NCBI GenBank assembly: GCA_965153355.1 | Contig: OZ231126.1 | Span: forward strand, 57,784,001-57,848,000 | Source of the DNA: Flaccisagitta enflata | Lineage: Eukaryota; Chaetognatha; Sagittoidea; Aphragmophora | DNA: 64,000 bases | Direction of reading: 5' to 3' | Shown: piece after piece, positions 31,685-43,099 of the stretch | How the letters are laid out: each line of letters begins with the position of its first letter | Numbering within the stretch: the first letter of the stretch is position 1 | Notes under the pieces: model-generated | The model's database searches: none | The model's input: the letters and a program-made list of their open reading frames with translations, nothing else | Told to the model about the DNA's origin: nothing | Made by a program: the position numbers and the translations under genes

Positions 31685-33102
31685 ACAGGGTGTGCAAAAT
31701 TATCCGCATTTGCTTCATGGAAAGAAAACTATATTCAAAAGTGTCCTAGCATCATGAAATTTGGACCAGATTACCCCAGTTAGTCATACTAGAAGCTAAA
31801 AGTGATTGCAGGTATTTTCTGTAACCTCTGTCACTATGGTTGTCAAATGATTTGAAGCAAAGATTTTGATTTTGACAGGATTTTATTTCATAGGCAAAAT
31901 AGGTAACAATATCATAGATTTTTATACTTGTGACTACTCAATGATAATATTCTTTGCTTGGCACATATTATGCTCAGTGAGGTTAATTATCGGGAAAAAA
32001 GTCGAAGTCAGTCTTCGACTTTTTGACATATTCGAGAGAAACAGGGTTTTTATTTTCTTATGAGAAAGTTGTGGGTCTCCAAGGGGCGATTGAGCCCTTC
32101 GATGAAATTGATAGGGTAAGTAAATTTGATAATTCTCTTTCATTTGGCGCCCAGCAGAATGCTCTACGACAAATCCTTTTGGCGCTATGATTTTTTAAAG
32201 ATTTATTTATGAAAAATTCGAATGGAATTTTTTTTGATTTTTTACGATTTTGTGTTCGATCAATAAAGGAGTGTATTTATGTTTACTTGAGAATGCAAAT
32301 ACAAGAAAATATGTTTATGAGCACAGCTGCTCATCTGTGAGCGTATTTTTGAGCATTTCAGCTCATTTAGCTCACTTAGCTCAGTCTGTTCTTTCTGATT
32401 TCAAATATGATAAATGAATGAATATTTTCAAACTTGTATAAGCAAGCAAATAAAAAAACATGTCAGTGAGCAGAGCTGCTCATCTGCGAGGGCGTTTTCA
32501 AGTATTCTAGCTCATTTAGCTCATTAAGCTTGCGCTTTTTCTTTGATTTTAAACAGGATAAATTAATCAATGTTTTGATTTAAGCATGCAAATACAAGAA
32601 AGCATGTCAGTGAGCAAAGCTGGTTGTCTGGTGGAATCATTTTGATTGTTTTAGCTCATCTAGCTCATTTGGCTCGGTCCTATTTTTCTCTGATTTTCAG
32701 TGCAGTAAATACATACAATTGCTTTTGATTTGATCTAACAAAATTTCAGTGACTGAAGATGGTGAAAAGTGACCAATGCTTACGACTTTTTTCCTCACGG
32801 CGACAGCCGCCATTACTGGTATCAACATGAATGGAGCTCACTAAAGCAAATAAACTAAGCCTAAAGAGCAAAAAAAAACTAACAACAGAATTTCAGATTA
32901 TTTTGAAAAAAATATTTTTTAAGGAACTTTTTATCAAAGAAGAATATACGTAAAAAGTTTTATTACTGACTATGTGAATTCTAATTTAGATAACTAAAAA
33001 ATATATTTTTTCATACTTACCACTCATGCTTTCATAAATCTTTATCTTCTACGGTTTTTGAGAAAATTAAGTGCTTTGTGCGGATAATTTTGCACACCCT
33101 GT
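31685..33102. mobile_element. TA-flanked Tc1/mariner-type element carrying a Helitron-like insert
   Basis: Ends ACAGGGTGTGCAAAATTATC(CGCA) and exact reverse complement, with TA at 31683-31684 and 33103-33104. The ACAGGGTGTGCAAAA motif is typical of Tc1-like ends. Without the insert the element is about 590 bp, too short for a transposase. Confidence 0.87.
31990..32819 (+). mobile_element. Helitron-like element copy 3
   Basis: A|TCGGGAAAAAAGTCGAAGTC at the left, a strong hairpin GTCGAAG/CTTCGAC, internal units with AGCTCATTTAGCTCA, and a right end GGCGACAGCCGCCATTACTGG|T. Confidence 0.8.
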
Positions 33103-33286
33103 TAGAGGAGCAAGTTGACAGGAAAAGTCGGGGGTTAGGGTAGGGTCAATGACGTGGAGGACCGGTTGGGCAACGTAAGAGTGACAGAGCGCGAACAGTT
33201 AACTAAATAGAAAATTGGTAGGGGGGCCGGGGGGGGGGGTCAATGACGTTACAAGAGTTTTAATCATTACTCTCTCAGACACTAAC

Positions 33287-33404
33287 GCAAAGATCATTGT
33301 CAAACTTTTTCCGAACTTCGACGACGAGAAGAAGAGATTGAATCTTGTCGATCTTTGCTCGAAGCTCTTCAATTTGTTCATCCTGTGTTAAAAGAAAATG
33401 TGAA

Positions 33405-33485
<81 letters not shown>

Positions 33486-34715
33486 AGAAAGAGAGAGAGA
33501 ATAATTGCCAGTTATCACGAAATTCACCGTAGTTGAAGATCCCGATCAATGCCAGCAGACAGCTCTAAATATTCGGTAATTCTATTACTGTCATTAGCAT
33601 TAAGATTGAAAAAATATGACGCATGATTTTGTAGAAATGTACGGACGGACCGATAGACCGACGGACCGATACAGCAAGGTTTAGAATGGCGTGTCCGCGA
33701 CTAACAGTGGCGAAAATAAACGGACGCCATTTTTTGATCAAGGATTGCTCAGTAACTAAGAAAGATAAACCCTTAAAATCCACGCTTGTTTCAAAGAGCT
33801 TCAAAAAATCTTTCATTTGAGATCTCACAGAGCATTGTAGCTTCAAAACTTTAGAAGTTATGATGCTTTAGAGATAACCACTCAGAAATCTCAAATCCGG
33901 TTTCAATCTTTTTAGAGTCTGGGGGCGTTTCTAGTCGGAGACAATCGCGTTTTTTAACGGGCCACTCGGTGGCTTGCTACGTTCATTTGCTCGCTCCGCT
34001 CACTCGCTCCGCAGCGCTTCGCTTTGCTATGCTCGCTTCGCTCGCTCGCTCCTTTCACGGGCTCGCTCACTCACTTTGCTCACTCCCTTGTGAGACGTTT
34101 GAAATTCTTGAATATGTGTTCACACTGTTATCGCGTTTCACGGGAACAAACGCGTTTTTCATCTTCAGGAGAAACTGCATGGTTCCATCTTGTACAGAAT
34201 TCAAAATACTTAATTTTTACTTTGACTTTTGTACCCTTCATTCAATTTCTTCATTCTACAGAATATGCAAAACAAAAAGTGTCTTATTGTTAGGCACAGT
34301 AATTTGGATTCAAGAAAATGGGTGTTGAGTTTCAATCATATGTCATTTGAAAACGACTAAAGCTAGAAATTTCTGCTTGGTCTAGATATGAAGAGTTTTT
34401 GAACTTTTTGAAGCTCTTTAAAACATTCATGGAATTTAAGTAAAAAGTATGGGCAGTTTTCAGTCAATCATGAAAGAATATGCGTCCGGTTTTTATTTTG
34501 GCAATTGTTAAAAACTCAGATCCTTTCCAAATGGTCCATATGAATGAGGTCGGCGTGGGACTAGAAATCAGGCAGGAAGAGTGAGAAATCATAATAGAAA
34601 GGGTTTCAGGGAAGAAAAAATATTCTCGATTTATTCTCATTATCTACGCAGAATGTCAAAATCACATTTATAACAATCGCGGTATCAAAGGACTTTGACG
34701 CGCTAGGGGAGGGAT

Positions 34716-34808
<93 letters not shown>

Positions 34809-37800
34809 GAGACAGACAGACAGAGAGAAACTGAGACAGAGACAGAGAGACAGAGACACAGACAGACAGACAGTCAGACAGAAACATATAAAGAGGGGGA
34901 GGGGAAGCAAAAGGAGAAAAGACATATTGACAGGGGTGTATAAAGTTTGATTTCCTCCCCCCCCCCTGGTCTTTGATTTCCTTCCCCGCAGGATCGAAAA
35001 ATGGTTTGATTATCTACCCTATAGGATATAAATATAGTGTATATAGTAAGACTAGTGTAAAATAGTTTTGTAGTAATGAAATACTATCTTTTGGAATTGT
35101 TAAATGCGTAAAATCTTTTAAAAAATTTTTTTTCTCCTTTTTCCTGCTTTCATTTCCTTCCCCATCTCCAAACCCTTTGATCTTATTACCCCCCTCCCAC
35201 GGGGGGGGGGGAATACCCAACTTTATACACCCCTGCAGTGATGATATCGATTACAGATACAGACAGAGAGTACTTGATGGCCCTAGCTCCGAGGTAATTA
35301 ATTGATGGTGATTAAGAGTTAAAACAGGCAGTTACAAAAGTTTTTTTTTACCATCATTTTCCAGACATCTCGATCAAACAAGTTACGCAATCAAGGATTA
35401 GAAACAATACATTTTGAAAATTTCAAAACTTGATTGAAATTACTGAATATTAGAAGAACAAGGCCGGATACACGGCCAATACCAGTCGCGGACGGGTGGG
35501 CAGGGGCGGAAATGCGCGTTTTAATACTTTCCAACTCGATCACCACGGACCGACGGACCAACGGACCAACGGACCAACGGACGGACGGATGGACAAAGCC
35601 TCTTATAGAGTCGCTTGTCCGCGACTAAAAACAGACAAGGCCAAGGCTAACGAGACGTCCTCTATGAATAAATGTCTTTTTGTGAATGAATGTTTTTATT
35701 CGCAGACAGGCGACTCTTCATGTTGCTATGTCGGTCGGTCGGTTCACCCATCCGGCGGTAATATTTCTGAAATATTGTTATCTTCTGTTTCTTTGTAGTG
35801 TTTAAGGTTAATTAAAGGTATGTATGTGTGAATTATTATATTGTAGTTTTGTAGTACTGTAGTATTGATACTACCCCTGCCCAACCGTTCGCGACTATTG
35901 CCCTGTTTTGGGCTTGCTATGAGTGAACCTTGAATGAATGATCAAATGAATGAATAATCAAATGAATGAATAATCGAATGAATGAATGAATGAATTATTG
36001 GTGCTGCTTTTTAGGTGCGCCATAGCACCTCTATAAGAGGCTCTGTCTGTCGGTCGGTCGGTTGGTCGGTCGGTTGGTTGGTCGGTCACGTCACGCTCGA
36101 GTTGAAAATATCAAGAAACAGTGAGAAATCACTGAAAATGATTCAGAAATATGCTAGGATGATTTTAAGATGCGCCATAGCTTCTCTATAAGAAGCTCTG
36201 TCCGTTAGTCTGTCCATCCGTCGGTCACCCTTAAATGAAAAATCGCTAAAAATGTTTGAAATCGATAGAAAACTCATTTCGTTCATCATAAATGATACTG
36301 ATATATCAAAAATGATATAAATCATAAATGATATCATATATATCATATCATATATATCATCATATATATCATATATATATCATATATCATATCATAAATC
36401 ATAAATCATATATCATATATACCATATATCACGTCATATATCATGTCATATATCATGTCATATATCATGTCATATATCATGTCATATATCATGTCATATA
36501 TCATGTCATATATCATGTCATATATCATGTCATATACCATGTCATATATCATGTCATATATCATGTCATATATCATGTCATATTTCATATCATATATCAT
36601 ATCATATATCATACCATATATCATATCATATATCATATAATATATCATATCATATATCATATCATATATCATATCGTATATCATATCATATATCATATAT
36701 CATATCATATATCATATCATATATCATATCATATATCATATCATATATCATATCATATATCATATCATATATCATATCATATATCATGTATCATGTCATA
36801 TATCATATCATATCATACATCATATCATATATCATATCATATATCATGTCATATATCATATATCATATCATATATCATGTCATATATCATATATCATAAT
36901 ATATATCATATCATATATCATGTCATATATCATGTCATATATCATACATCATAATATATATCATAAATCATATCATATATCATATCATATATTATATCAT
37001 ATGTATCATATGTATCATACATATCATATATATCATATATATCATATATATCATGTATATCATATATATCATGTATATCATATATATCATGTATATCATA
37101 TATATCATATATATCATATATATCATGTATATCATATATATCATATATATCATATATGATACTAATATAATCAGCTACGGTTAAGTCTGAGAGAGCTGGG
37201 GATAGGTCTGATAGAACTGGTGATAGGTCTGATAGAACTCGGGATAGGTCTGATAGAGCTTGGGAAAGGTCTGATAGAGCTCGAAAGAGGCCTGATAGAG
37301 CTCGGGATAGGTCTTATAGAGCTAGGAATGGTGTGATAGAGCTAGGGATAGGTCTGATGGAGCTAGGGATAGCTATGGATTAAAAACGCCCGGCGGGATA
37401 GGTCTGATAGAGCTAGGAATGGTCTGATAGAGCTAGGGATAGGTCTGATGGAGCTAGGGATGGCTAAGAATTAATAACGCTCGGCGCACCGTCTTGGCCC
37501 GTGTATCCGGCCTTGTTAGATGAAAAAAGCCTGGGATTTTGTGATTATTACGTGTGGTTTTTTTTCACGTGACCGACACAGTCTGACAGACCAATAGACT
37601 GGCAGACCAACAGACAGACAGACAGACAGACAGACACAACCATGTACAGAGATGCGAGGAAGCATCCGAAAAAATGAAACAATACTGAGACCACAATTTA
37701 CCCTAGAGTCGAGTTTGTTGATCAAGTGATTGATTTGCGCGTCTTTCTCTTTAAGCTTCCGCTGCAAATCAGCCGCCCTGACAGCCGCGTCCTTTTGGAT

Positions 37801-38478
37801 TTGGTCGGTCACTTCACAGCTTTTGTCGGTCGTTTCAGAGCTCGTATCGGTCAATTCGCGGTTTTTGTCGGTCGCGATTTTGCTTTTGTCGGTCGCTTGA
37901 ACCGTCGTCGATGTTGATAAGGAAGAGTTGGTATTGACATCGAGTTCGTTATTAACGGGTTTCGGTGTAATGCGGCGGTTGAATTCGTCTTTTGCGCCAT
38001 TTCTGACGACGGCTGTTGTTGTCGCGAAAATGTCGTCCATTTTTGTCTCCATGGCAATTTTGTCCGACTTTGCACCATCACGATCCACATTTTCACTCTT
38101 TATCGTTTTATCACTATTTTCGGAAATTTTATTCATTCGTCGTAAATAAAGAGGATTAGTTCTTCGGTAGTACATGTGGTTGGGTAGCGAGGCGAGTTGT
38201 GGTCGATAGGGATGTTGTTGTTGTTGATGTTGTTGTTGTGGTTGTTGTTGTTGTCGTTGTTGTTGCTGCTGTTGTTGTTGTATAGTTTCGGTCGCCGCTT
38301 CCTCAGTCCTTATGGTGAGTTTTCGAGGGTTCGAGCGATCAGATACGGCGGCTACTGTGTTCGTGTCATCTTCTGGGGTGGGGGTAGAATCTCTTGAAGC
38401 TCCGGGAGGCGGTGAGGACAAACGCGTGATAACCTCGTCTAAACGATTGGTGTCGCCCATACGACGCGCACGAGCCAT
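33287..38478 (-). CDS. Gln-rich protein with C-terminal coiled coil, two exons seen, partial
   Basis: Exon 37702-38478 (259 codons from ATGGCTCGTGCGCG) is followed, phase 0 to phase 0, by exon 33287-33382 after a donor GTAAAT. The end of the second exon (donor GTTAGT) is uncertain. The protein starts with a basic MARARR segment. It has Ser/Thr/Pro-rich stretches, a polyglutamine run near residues 65-87 encoded by mixed CAA/CAG, and a charged Asp/Lys/Thr-rich middle with repeated TDKS/TDKN/TDTS motifs. A coiled coil follows (AADLQRKLKEKDAQINHLI, then DEQIEELRAKIDKIQSLL across the junction). The last part resembles the N-terminal leucine zipper of cGMP-dependent kinases, but I found no cyclic-nucleotide or kinase exons down to 27.8 kb, so I give no function. 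The 4.3 kb intron holds a satellite and several transposons. The ATG could be internal: an AG 4 bases upstream could be an acceptor. Confidence 0.6.
33404..33482. repeat. (TG)n microsatellite
   Basis: TG tract 22 bases before the acceptor side of exon 33287-33382. Confidence 0.95.
33640..33707 (+). mobile_element. Terminal-hairpin element fragment
   Basis: GGACCGATAGACCGACGG core and end GGCGTGTCCGCGACTAA. Confidence 0.55.
33921..34178 (-). mobile_element. GAGCGA-rich short element, copy 3
   Basis: Reversed copy: GGGGGCGTTTCTAGTCGGAG, GCTCGCTCC-rich interior, TTCACGGGAACAAACGCG. Confidence 0.72.
34718..34880. repeat. (GA)n(CAGA)n microsatellite
   Basis: GA tract grading into GACA units. 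Confidence 0.95.
34931..35235. mobile_element. MITE with CAGGGGTGTATAAAGTT ends
   Basis: CAGGGGTGTATAAAGTTTGA and AACTTTATACACCCCTG are inverted, and C/G runs (CCCCCCCC / GGGGGGGG) pair just inside. The CAGGGG start is hAT-like, but I see no 8-bp duplication. Confidence 0.65.
35457..35631 (+). mobile_element. Terminal-hairpin element, B type (clean copy)
   Basis: AACAAGGCCGGATACACGGCC, GTCGCGGACGGGTGGGCAGG, (GGACCAAC)n, CTCTTATAGAGTCGCTTGTC and GCGACTAAAAA. Confidence 0.8.
36012..37518 (+). mobile_element. Terminal-hairpin element, D type, expanded by a satellite
   Basis: The head AGGTGCGCCATAGCACCT (hairpin) is followed by (GTCGGTTG)n and CACGCTCGAGTTG. A second head-like start is at 36166 (AAGATGCGCCATAGCTTCT). 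Then come the ATATC satellite, about fourteen GATAGAGCTAGGGATAGGTCT units (37180-37470) and the end GTGTATCCGGCCTTGTT. Confidence 0.62.
36290..37158. repeat. ATATC satellite, 10-12 bp units
   Basis: Units TATATCATGTCA and TATATCATATCA for most of the array, changing to TATATCATATA with TATATCATG near 37000-37150. Both strands read as MSYI/MIYD polypeptides, which are artefacts. Confidence 0.95.
38208..38282 (-). repeat. CAA/CAG tract encoding polyglutamine
   Basis: Within exon 37702-38478. Mixed CAA and CAG codons, with CCA and CAT interruptions. Confidence 0.85.
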
Positions 38479-38496
38479 GATCTTGAGATTTTGGGC

Positions 38497-38606
38497 GTTT
38501 TAGCGACAAAGCACTTATATAACTGGCTGTGTCCGTTGGTTGGTTGGTCGGGTAACGCATTCGTTCCACGATCCAAACGTCGCACCTTATTGGCCTACTT
38601 GGCCTT
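38497..38606 (-). mobile_element. Terminal-hairpin element, C type
   Basis: TTTTAGCGACAAAGCACTTA, AACTGGCTGTGTCCGTTGGT, end GCACCTTATTGGCCTACTTGGCC. Lies 18 bases upstream of the coiled-coil gene ATG. Confidence 0.7.
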
Positions 38607-39290
38607 GTTTTGTCGTGATTTCTGTCGTTGATATTGTTTATTTATTTGTTCAATTCGCCGTTTTCGATGTTTTTGTTGTTGCTGTTGTTGTTATTGTTGT
38701 GCCGAAATATAGGACTGCTCAACAGGCCAACTTACAGATGGGAGCATGATGGGTTTTTGTTTTTCAAAGAGAAGTGTGATTCTTACCGAATCGGAGAAAG
38801 TTCAAATTAGGTGCTTCAAGTTCACTGACATCGTTTAAAAAATGGATTACGTCGTAGAAAAGGAAAACAAAGGTTAACCGGCTGGGGAAAACTAAATCGG
38901 GATGCATAAAGCTGTGTGCTGTAATGAGAGTATCAAGGAGTAATGTGCTAATCGTACTGAATATTTGTGTGTGTTGGTGGTTGAATTCTGTGTGTGTGTT
39001 TGTGTTCTTTGGGTGGTATGGGAGATTTTAGGAGATTATGTTGGAGCGTGGGTTAGTGTCTGTTGCGTTGGTAAGAGTGCGTGCGTCCCCACGATGCTCT
39101 TGGCGGTACTGTATTAAATGGTCATCGCTATTGATTTTATGGGTTAATAATTTCATCATCGAATTAACGATCCAGACACAACGCACGAAAACATGGAGAG
39201 AAACCAAATCAAGAGACAAAAAAATGAACGCGGATAGTGAAAACAAGAACACGAGTCGCGAACGCGCAGACGTCGTGTTTTCCTTTTTCT
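38607..39290. other. Upstream region of the coiled-coil gene
   Basis: T/G-rich sequence with a (GTTGTT)n patch at 38667-38700. No clear promoter or exon. Confidence 0.35.
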
Positions 39291-39291
39291 T

Positions 39292-39294
39292 TTC

Positions 39295-39344
<50 letters not shown>

Positions 39345-39345
39345 G

Positions 39346-39385
<40 letters not shown>
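39292..39385. repeat. (TTTC)n microsatellite
   Basis: CTTT tract that abuts an A-type element. CTTTC also follows the element. Confidence 0.95.
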
Positions 39386-39542
39386 TTTAGTCGCGGACTA
39401 GCGACTCTATAAGAAGCTTTGTCCGTCCGTCGGTTGGTCGGTTGGTCGGTCCGTGGTGATCGAGTCAGAAAGTGGGTAAACACGCATTTCTGCCCCTACC
39501 CACCCGTCCCCGACTGGTATTGACCGTGTATCCGGCCTTGTT
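39385..39542 (+). mobile_element. Terminal-hairpin element, A type (clean copy)
   Basis: TTTTTAGTCGCGGACTAGCGACT (stem AGTCGC/GCGACT), CTCTATAAGAAGCTTTGTCC, (GTCGGTTG)n, TGCCCCTACCCACCCGTCCC and GACCGTGTATCCGGCCTTGT. Inserted in a (TTTC)n tract. Confidence 0.82.
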
Positions 39543-39797
39543 TTCTTTCTTTTTTATTCTTTTTCTCATCAAGCCCTCTCTTACTGCCTCTCTGTTTTTC
39601 TTTCTTTTTTTTTCCTTGTCTCCCTTTTTTCATCCCGCAAATTGATGTAATTTGCGGCCTAGTGTCTGATTGATTAATGTTGAACAGAGATTACTGTCAA
39701 CTGGTAATTTTTTTCAAAATCTGAATTCGATTAATTATGTTACTTTGTAAATAAGAAGAGCGCTCTCGTGCGCTCGATAACATGAGAAATTACACTA

Positions 39798-39900
39798 TAG
39801 ATCATAAGATCATAAGATTATAAGATTATAAGATCATATGATCATAAGATCATAAGATCATGAGATCATGAGATCATGAGATCATACGATCATAAGATTC
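39798..39900. repeat. ATCATAAG octamer tandem repeat
   Basis: AAGATCATAAGATCAT units with variants. Confidence 0.9.
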
Positions 39901-39941
39901 TAGATTATAAAACTAAGAAAATTAGGAAAACTCAAATACCA

Positions 39942-40255
39942 ATAGTCGACCGACCGACCGACAAGTGACCTATTAAGTTGCGATTCCACGACGAAAAAAT
40001 GAACATTGCAGTGAAATATAACCCGGTGTTACAAGGCTGTCGCGTACGGGTGGGCGCTAGGCAGAGGCTTACAACGTCCCCCCCTCACTTCCATTCACAC
40101 ACATTTCACACTATCACAACCGCAGCATCCTAAATGCGCGATTTCACAGACCAACTAGACAGACCAACTGGCAACCAATGGATGGAAGGACGAATGAAGG
40201 GACAGACGGATAGACGAACAAAGCCTCTCATAGAAACATGTTTCCGCGAAGAAAA
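39942..40255 (+). mobile_element. Two degraded terminal-hairpin elements
   Basis: 39942-40000 has (CGACCGAC)n and GATTCCACGACGAAAAAA. 40018-40255 has GTACGGGTGGGCGC, a C-rich patch and AAAGCCTCTCATAGAAACATG. Confidence 0.5.
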
Positions 40256-40530
40256 ATGAAATTTGTTAATTTAATGAAAAAAAAAAAACGGATAACAAGC
40301 CCGATCGGGTAATGAGTAGTCCTTATCAACACTGTCACGGTGTGAACTGAGTATTGTGCTGAACATACGTGACATATATGTGGGATATTGTTCCACCTGT
40401 CATACTACCTTAGATTACTACCTTGGATTAGAATGTCCGGCGGTCGCGTTAAGCTTGACCTCGATTCTATCCTTTAAGGGTATGGTTTCTTAACAATGTT
40501 GCCCTCGGGTGATTTGTTGAATTTTGGTTA

Positions 40531-42151
40531 AGGCAATTTCTCCTATAAAGTGGGCACTGTGCTTTTAAAACAATTCTGAGTGAAAAGTCATATAACTGTA
40601 GGTTTTTCTGCATTTTTGAGCAGTATTGGGGAGTAAGAGCATGTAACTAGCAAAAACAAAATCATTCCCTGAGCGCTTTTTGAGTAACCTTCAAAATCAG
40701 AAAAAATTAAACCTAATTTCAATGCAGATTCTTCTGGGATCTGTTGACCAAATTTCTGATTCTATATTGTTAATCTATGCAAAATTCCCTTTCATTTGAT
40801 AGGTCGCACTCTATACTTTTGCAAAGAATTAAGATTTCTATTGTTTAAGTGACCGTTACAAAAAAGTAACGGTGGCTCAAAATATGAAAACCTAATTTAT
40901 TTATAAAACCATATAGCGTGACCTATCAAATGAAAGGAAATTTTGTATAGAATAACAATATGGAATCAAAAAATGAGCCAATACAACTCATTAGAATCTG
41001 CATTACAAATACCGTCAAGGATTGAATAAAAAACAAGCAAGATGCATTTTTTCTTATCTTTATCTGATATCCTAAGTAGCATTTTTTGTGAATAACATAT
41101 AACTAGAGAGTTCTCACAGATCAAAAGGGGGCGTTAAGTGGAGGGTAGAATGACAATATATTTTTTCAATTTCAAAAGCGCCCGGGGCGCTAATTAGAGA
41201 ACATACGGTAGGTTTGATTTTTTTCTATTTTGAATATTACTCAAAAAGCGCACGGGGAATGATTTTATTTTTGCTAGTTACATGGTCTTACATTCCAAAA
41301 CTGCTCAAAAATGCAGAAAAACCCACAGTTATATGACTTTCCACTGAGAATTTTTTTAAAAGCACAGTGTGGGCCGACTGAAAAACGTGATTTGGTGGCA
41401 AAAAAACACTGTTTTCTTCCACCAATCATTCTGCCAATGATGAAAGCTGTTCTTAAACATCCCTTGGGACAAAGTGCTCAATATACATCCTTCAGACTCA
41501 TGATTTTGATAGGTTAGGTGGCCAAATGTAGAGCCAAAACAGCCTATTTCCCTTGTCACACTTGCGTCACACTTCATATCTACTATGATAAAAACATCAA
41601 AAAATTGTCAAGCCTTTCCAACAATAGGTGATTTGTACCGTTACTATCCCTAAAGAAGCATCAAAAACTTGATGGTGACTGATGGACATTTATTATGCAA
41701 AAATTTCATTCATAGTTGATTTGTTAAAAATGATTAAATATCTCATCTTGATATAGTAATATACAACACATAAAAAAAACATATTTTTAAGTATGATGTT
41801 AAATTTTTTTTCCCCTGTCAAGTAAAGACATAACCCAGGTTACATGCCAAATTTCAGAACTTTATGTCATTTCTAGCCGGAGATATTGATCTTTTAAGAA
41901 AGTGTCCTATCGAGTTAACAAAATGTCACACTATGTCACACTGTTTTTCATAAAAATTTATATAACTTAACACAGTTCAAGACTTTAAGTGATTTTTTTT
42001 CATTATAACTTGAAAGAATATCAAATTCTGAGCCTGCTACCAAAATTTCAAGCTGATAGATGCATCTATGATTAAATTATGTTATTTTTTTCAATGTTAA
42101 CTCAATCAGGCGCTTGATTTTGGCCGGCCCGGTTTATAGGAGAAACTGCCT
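40531..42151. mobile_element. TA-flanked 1.6 kb element with internal foldback
   Basis: Ends AGGCAATTTCTCCTATAAA and, inverted, TTTATAGGAGAAACTGCCT (18 of 19), with TA at 40529-40530 and 42152-42153. 40555-40720 folds on 41225-41385 (GTCATATAACTGT / ACAGTTATATGAC), centred on GTGACCGTTAC/GTAACGGTGGC. No transposase recognised. Confidence 0.75.
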
Positions 42152-42158
42152 TAGATAG

Positions 42159-42395
42159 ATGAACGACAGACAGATTTTGGAAAGGGCCATCAATCGAACC
42201 TCTCAAAACACCTTAGAAATTGTTTCAGTTGGTGTGACGACACCGCCGCCGCCAAAAGATGCTGAAAACAAGTTTTTTGAACAGGCCTATTGGACCAACC
42301 AACCAATTGACCAACCGACAGACGCATCTGAAAAAGAATTTGTATGGTCATGTAGAGTAGACGACATGGAAAACATGGAATGCATCAGAGTCCAC
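42159..42395 (+). other. Unrecognised open frame
   Basis: Reads MNDRQILERAINRTSQNTLE.. to a (TG)n tract. It starts 7 bases after a transposon end, contains GACCAACC repeats and has no recognisable domain, so it is probably not a gene. Confidence 0.15.
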
Positions 42396-42409
42396 AGTGA
42401 GTGTGTGTG

Positions 42410-42507
<98 letters not shown>
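42393..42507. repeat. (TG)n microsatellite
   Basis: TG tract with one CG. Confidence 0.95.
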
Positions 42508-42508
<1 letters not shown>

Positions 42509-42951
42509 TCACGGGTTCGGGATTTCCGGCATCTCAAAGTTTAAAGTCTTTTTCTCTATATCTTTTTGGGGGGGGCGCGACCATCGCGACCGCAGAGAAA
42601 GAGTTATTAGATAAGACGTTAAGTACGATATACAACCTTTTCCGCCTTTTCACTCCATATGAATGTAGCGAGAATCCTCTGAAACAAGGTTCATCACAGT
42701 GTTTAAACAAATGGCAAATATTTGGCGCCAAATGAAAGAGAATTATCAAATTTAATTTTTAGGTTTTAAAGAGAGTTGGAATGCTTGCTGGTATTATAAA
42801 ACGGCCACATAAAAAATTTCGACCGAAGAAAATATGATTGAACAGAAGAAATATGGACATTGAGTCAATGTCGATTCATAAGAAAACTTTTGAAGTAGGA
42901 CTTTGGTCAAATATATGCTTGAGAGTTGAGAGATCATCCTCTTTCCCGGAA

Positions 42952-43099
<148 letters not shown>

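Noticed and set aside
33287-33382. Definite assignment of the gene as cGMP-dependent protein kinase
   Set aside because: Only the zipper-like segment resembles it. No cyclic-nucleotide-binding or kinase exon was found.
36328-36954. 208-residue plus-strand frame rich in Ile-Tyr-His
   Set aside because: Read-through of the ATATC satellite. The minus strand gives an equally open MIYD frame.
36290-37158. CRISPR array
   Set aside because: Short contiguous units with no spacers, in a eukaryotic intron.
37516-37701. Read-through of the coiled-coil exon to a stop at 37516
   Set aside because: This stretch includes a CTGT microsatellite and hairpin-element sequence. The donor GTAAAT at 37701 and phase-matched coiled-coil exon at 33382 explain the end better.
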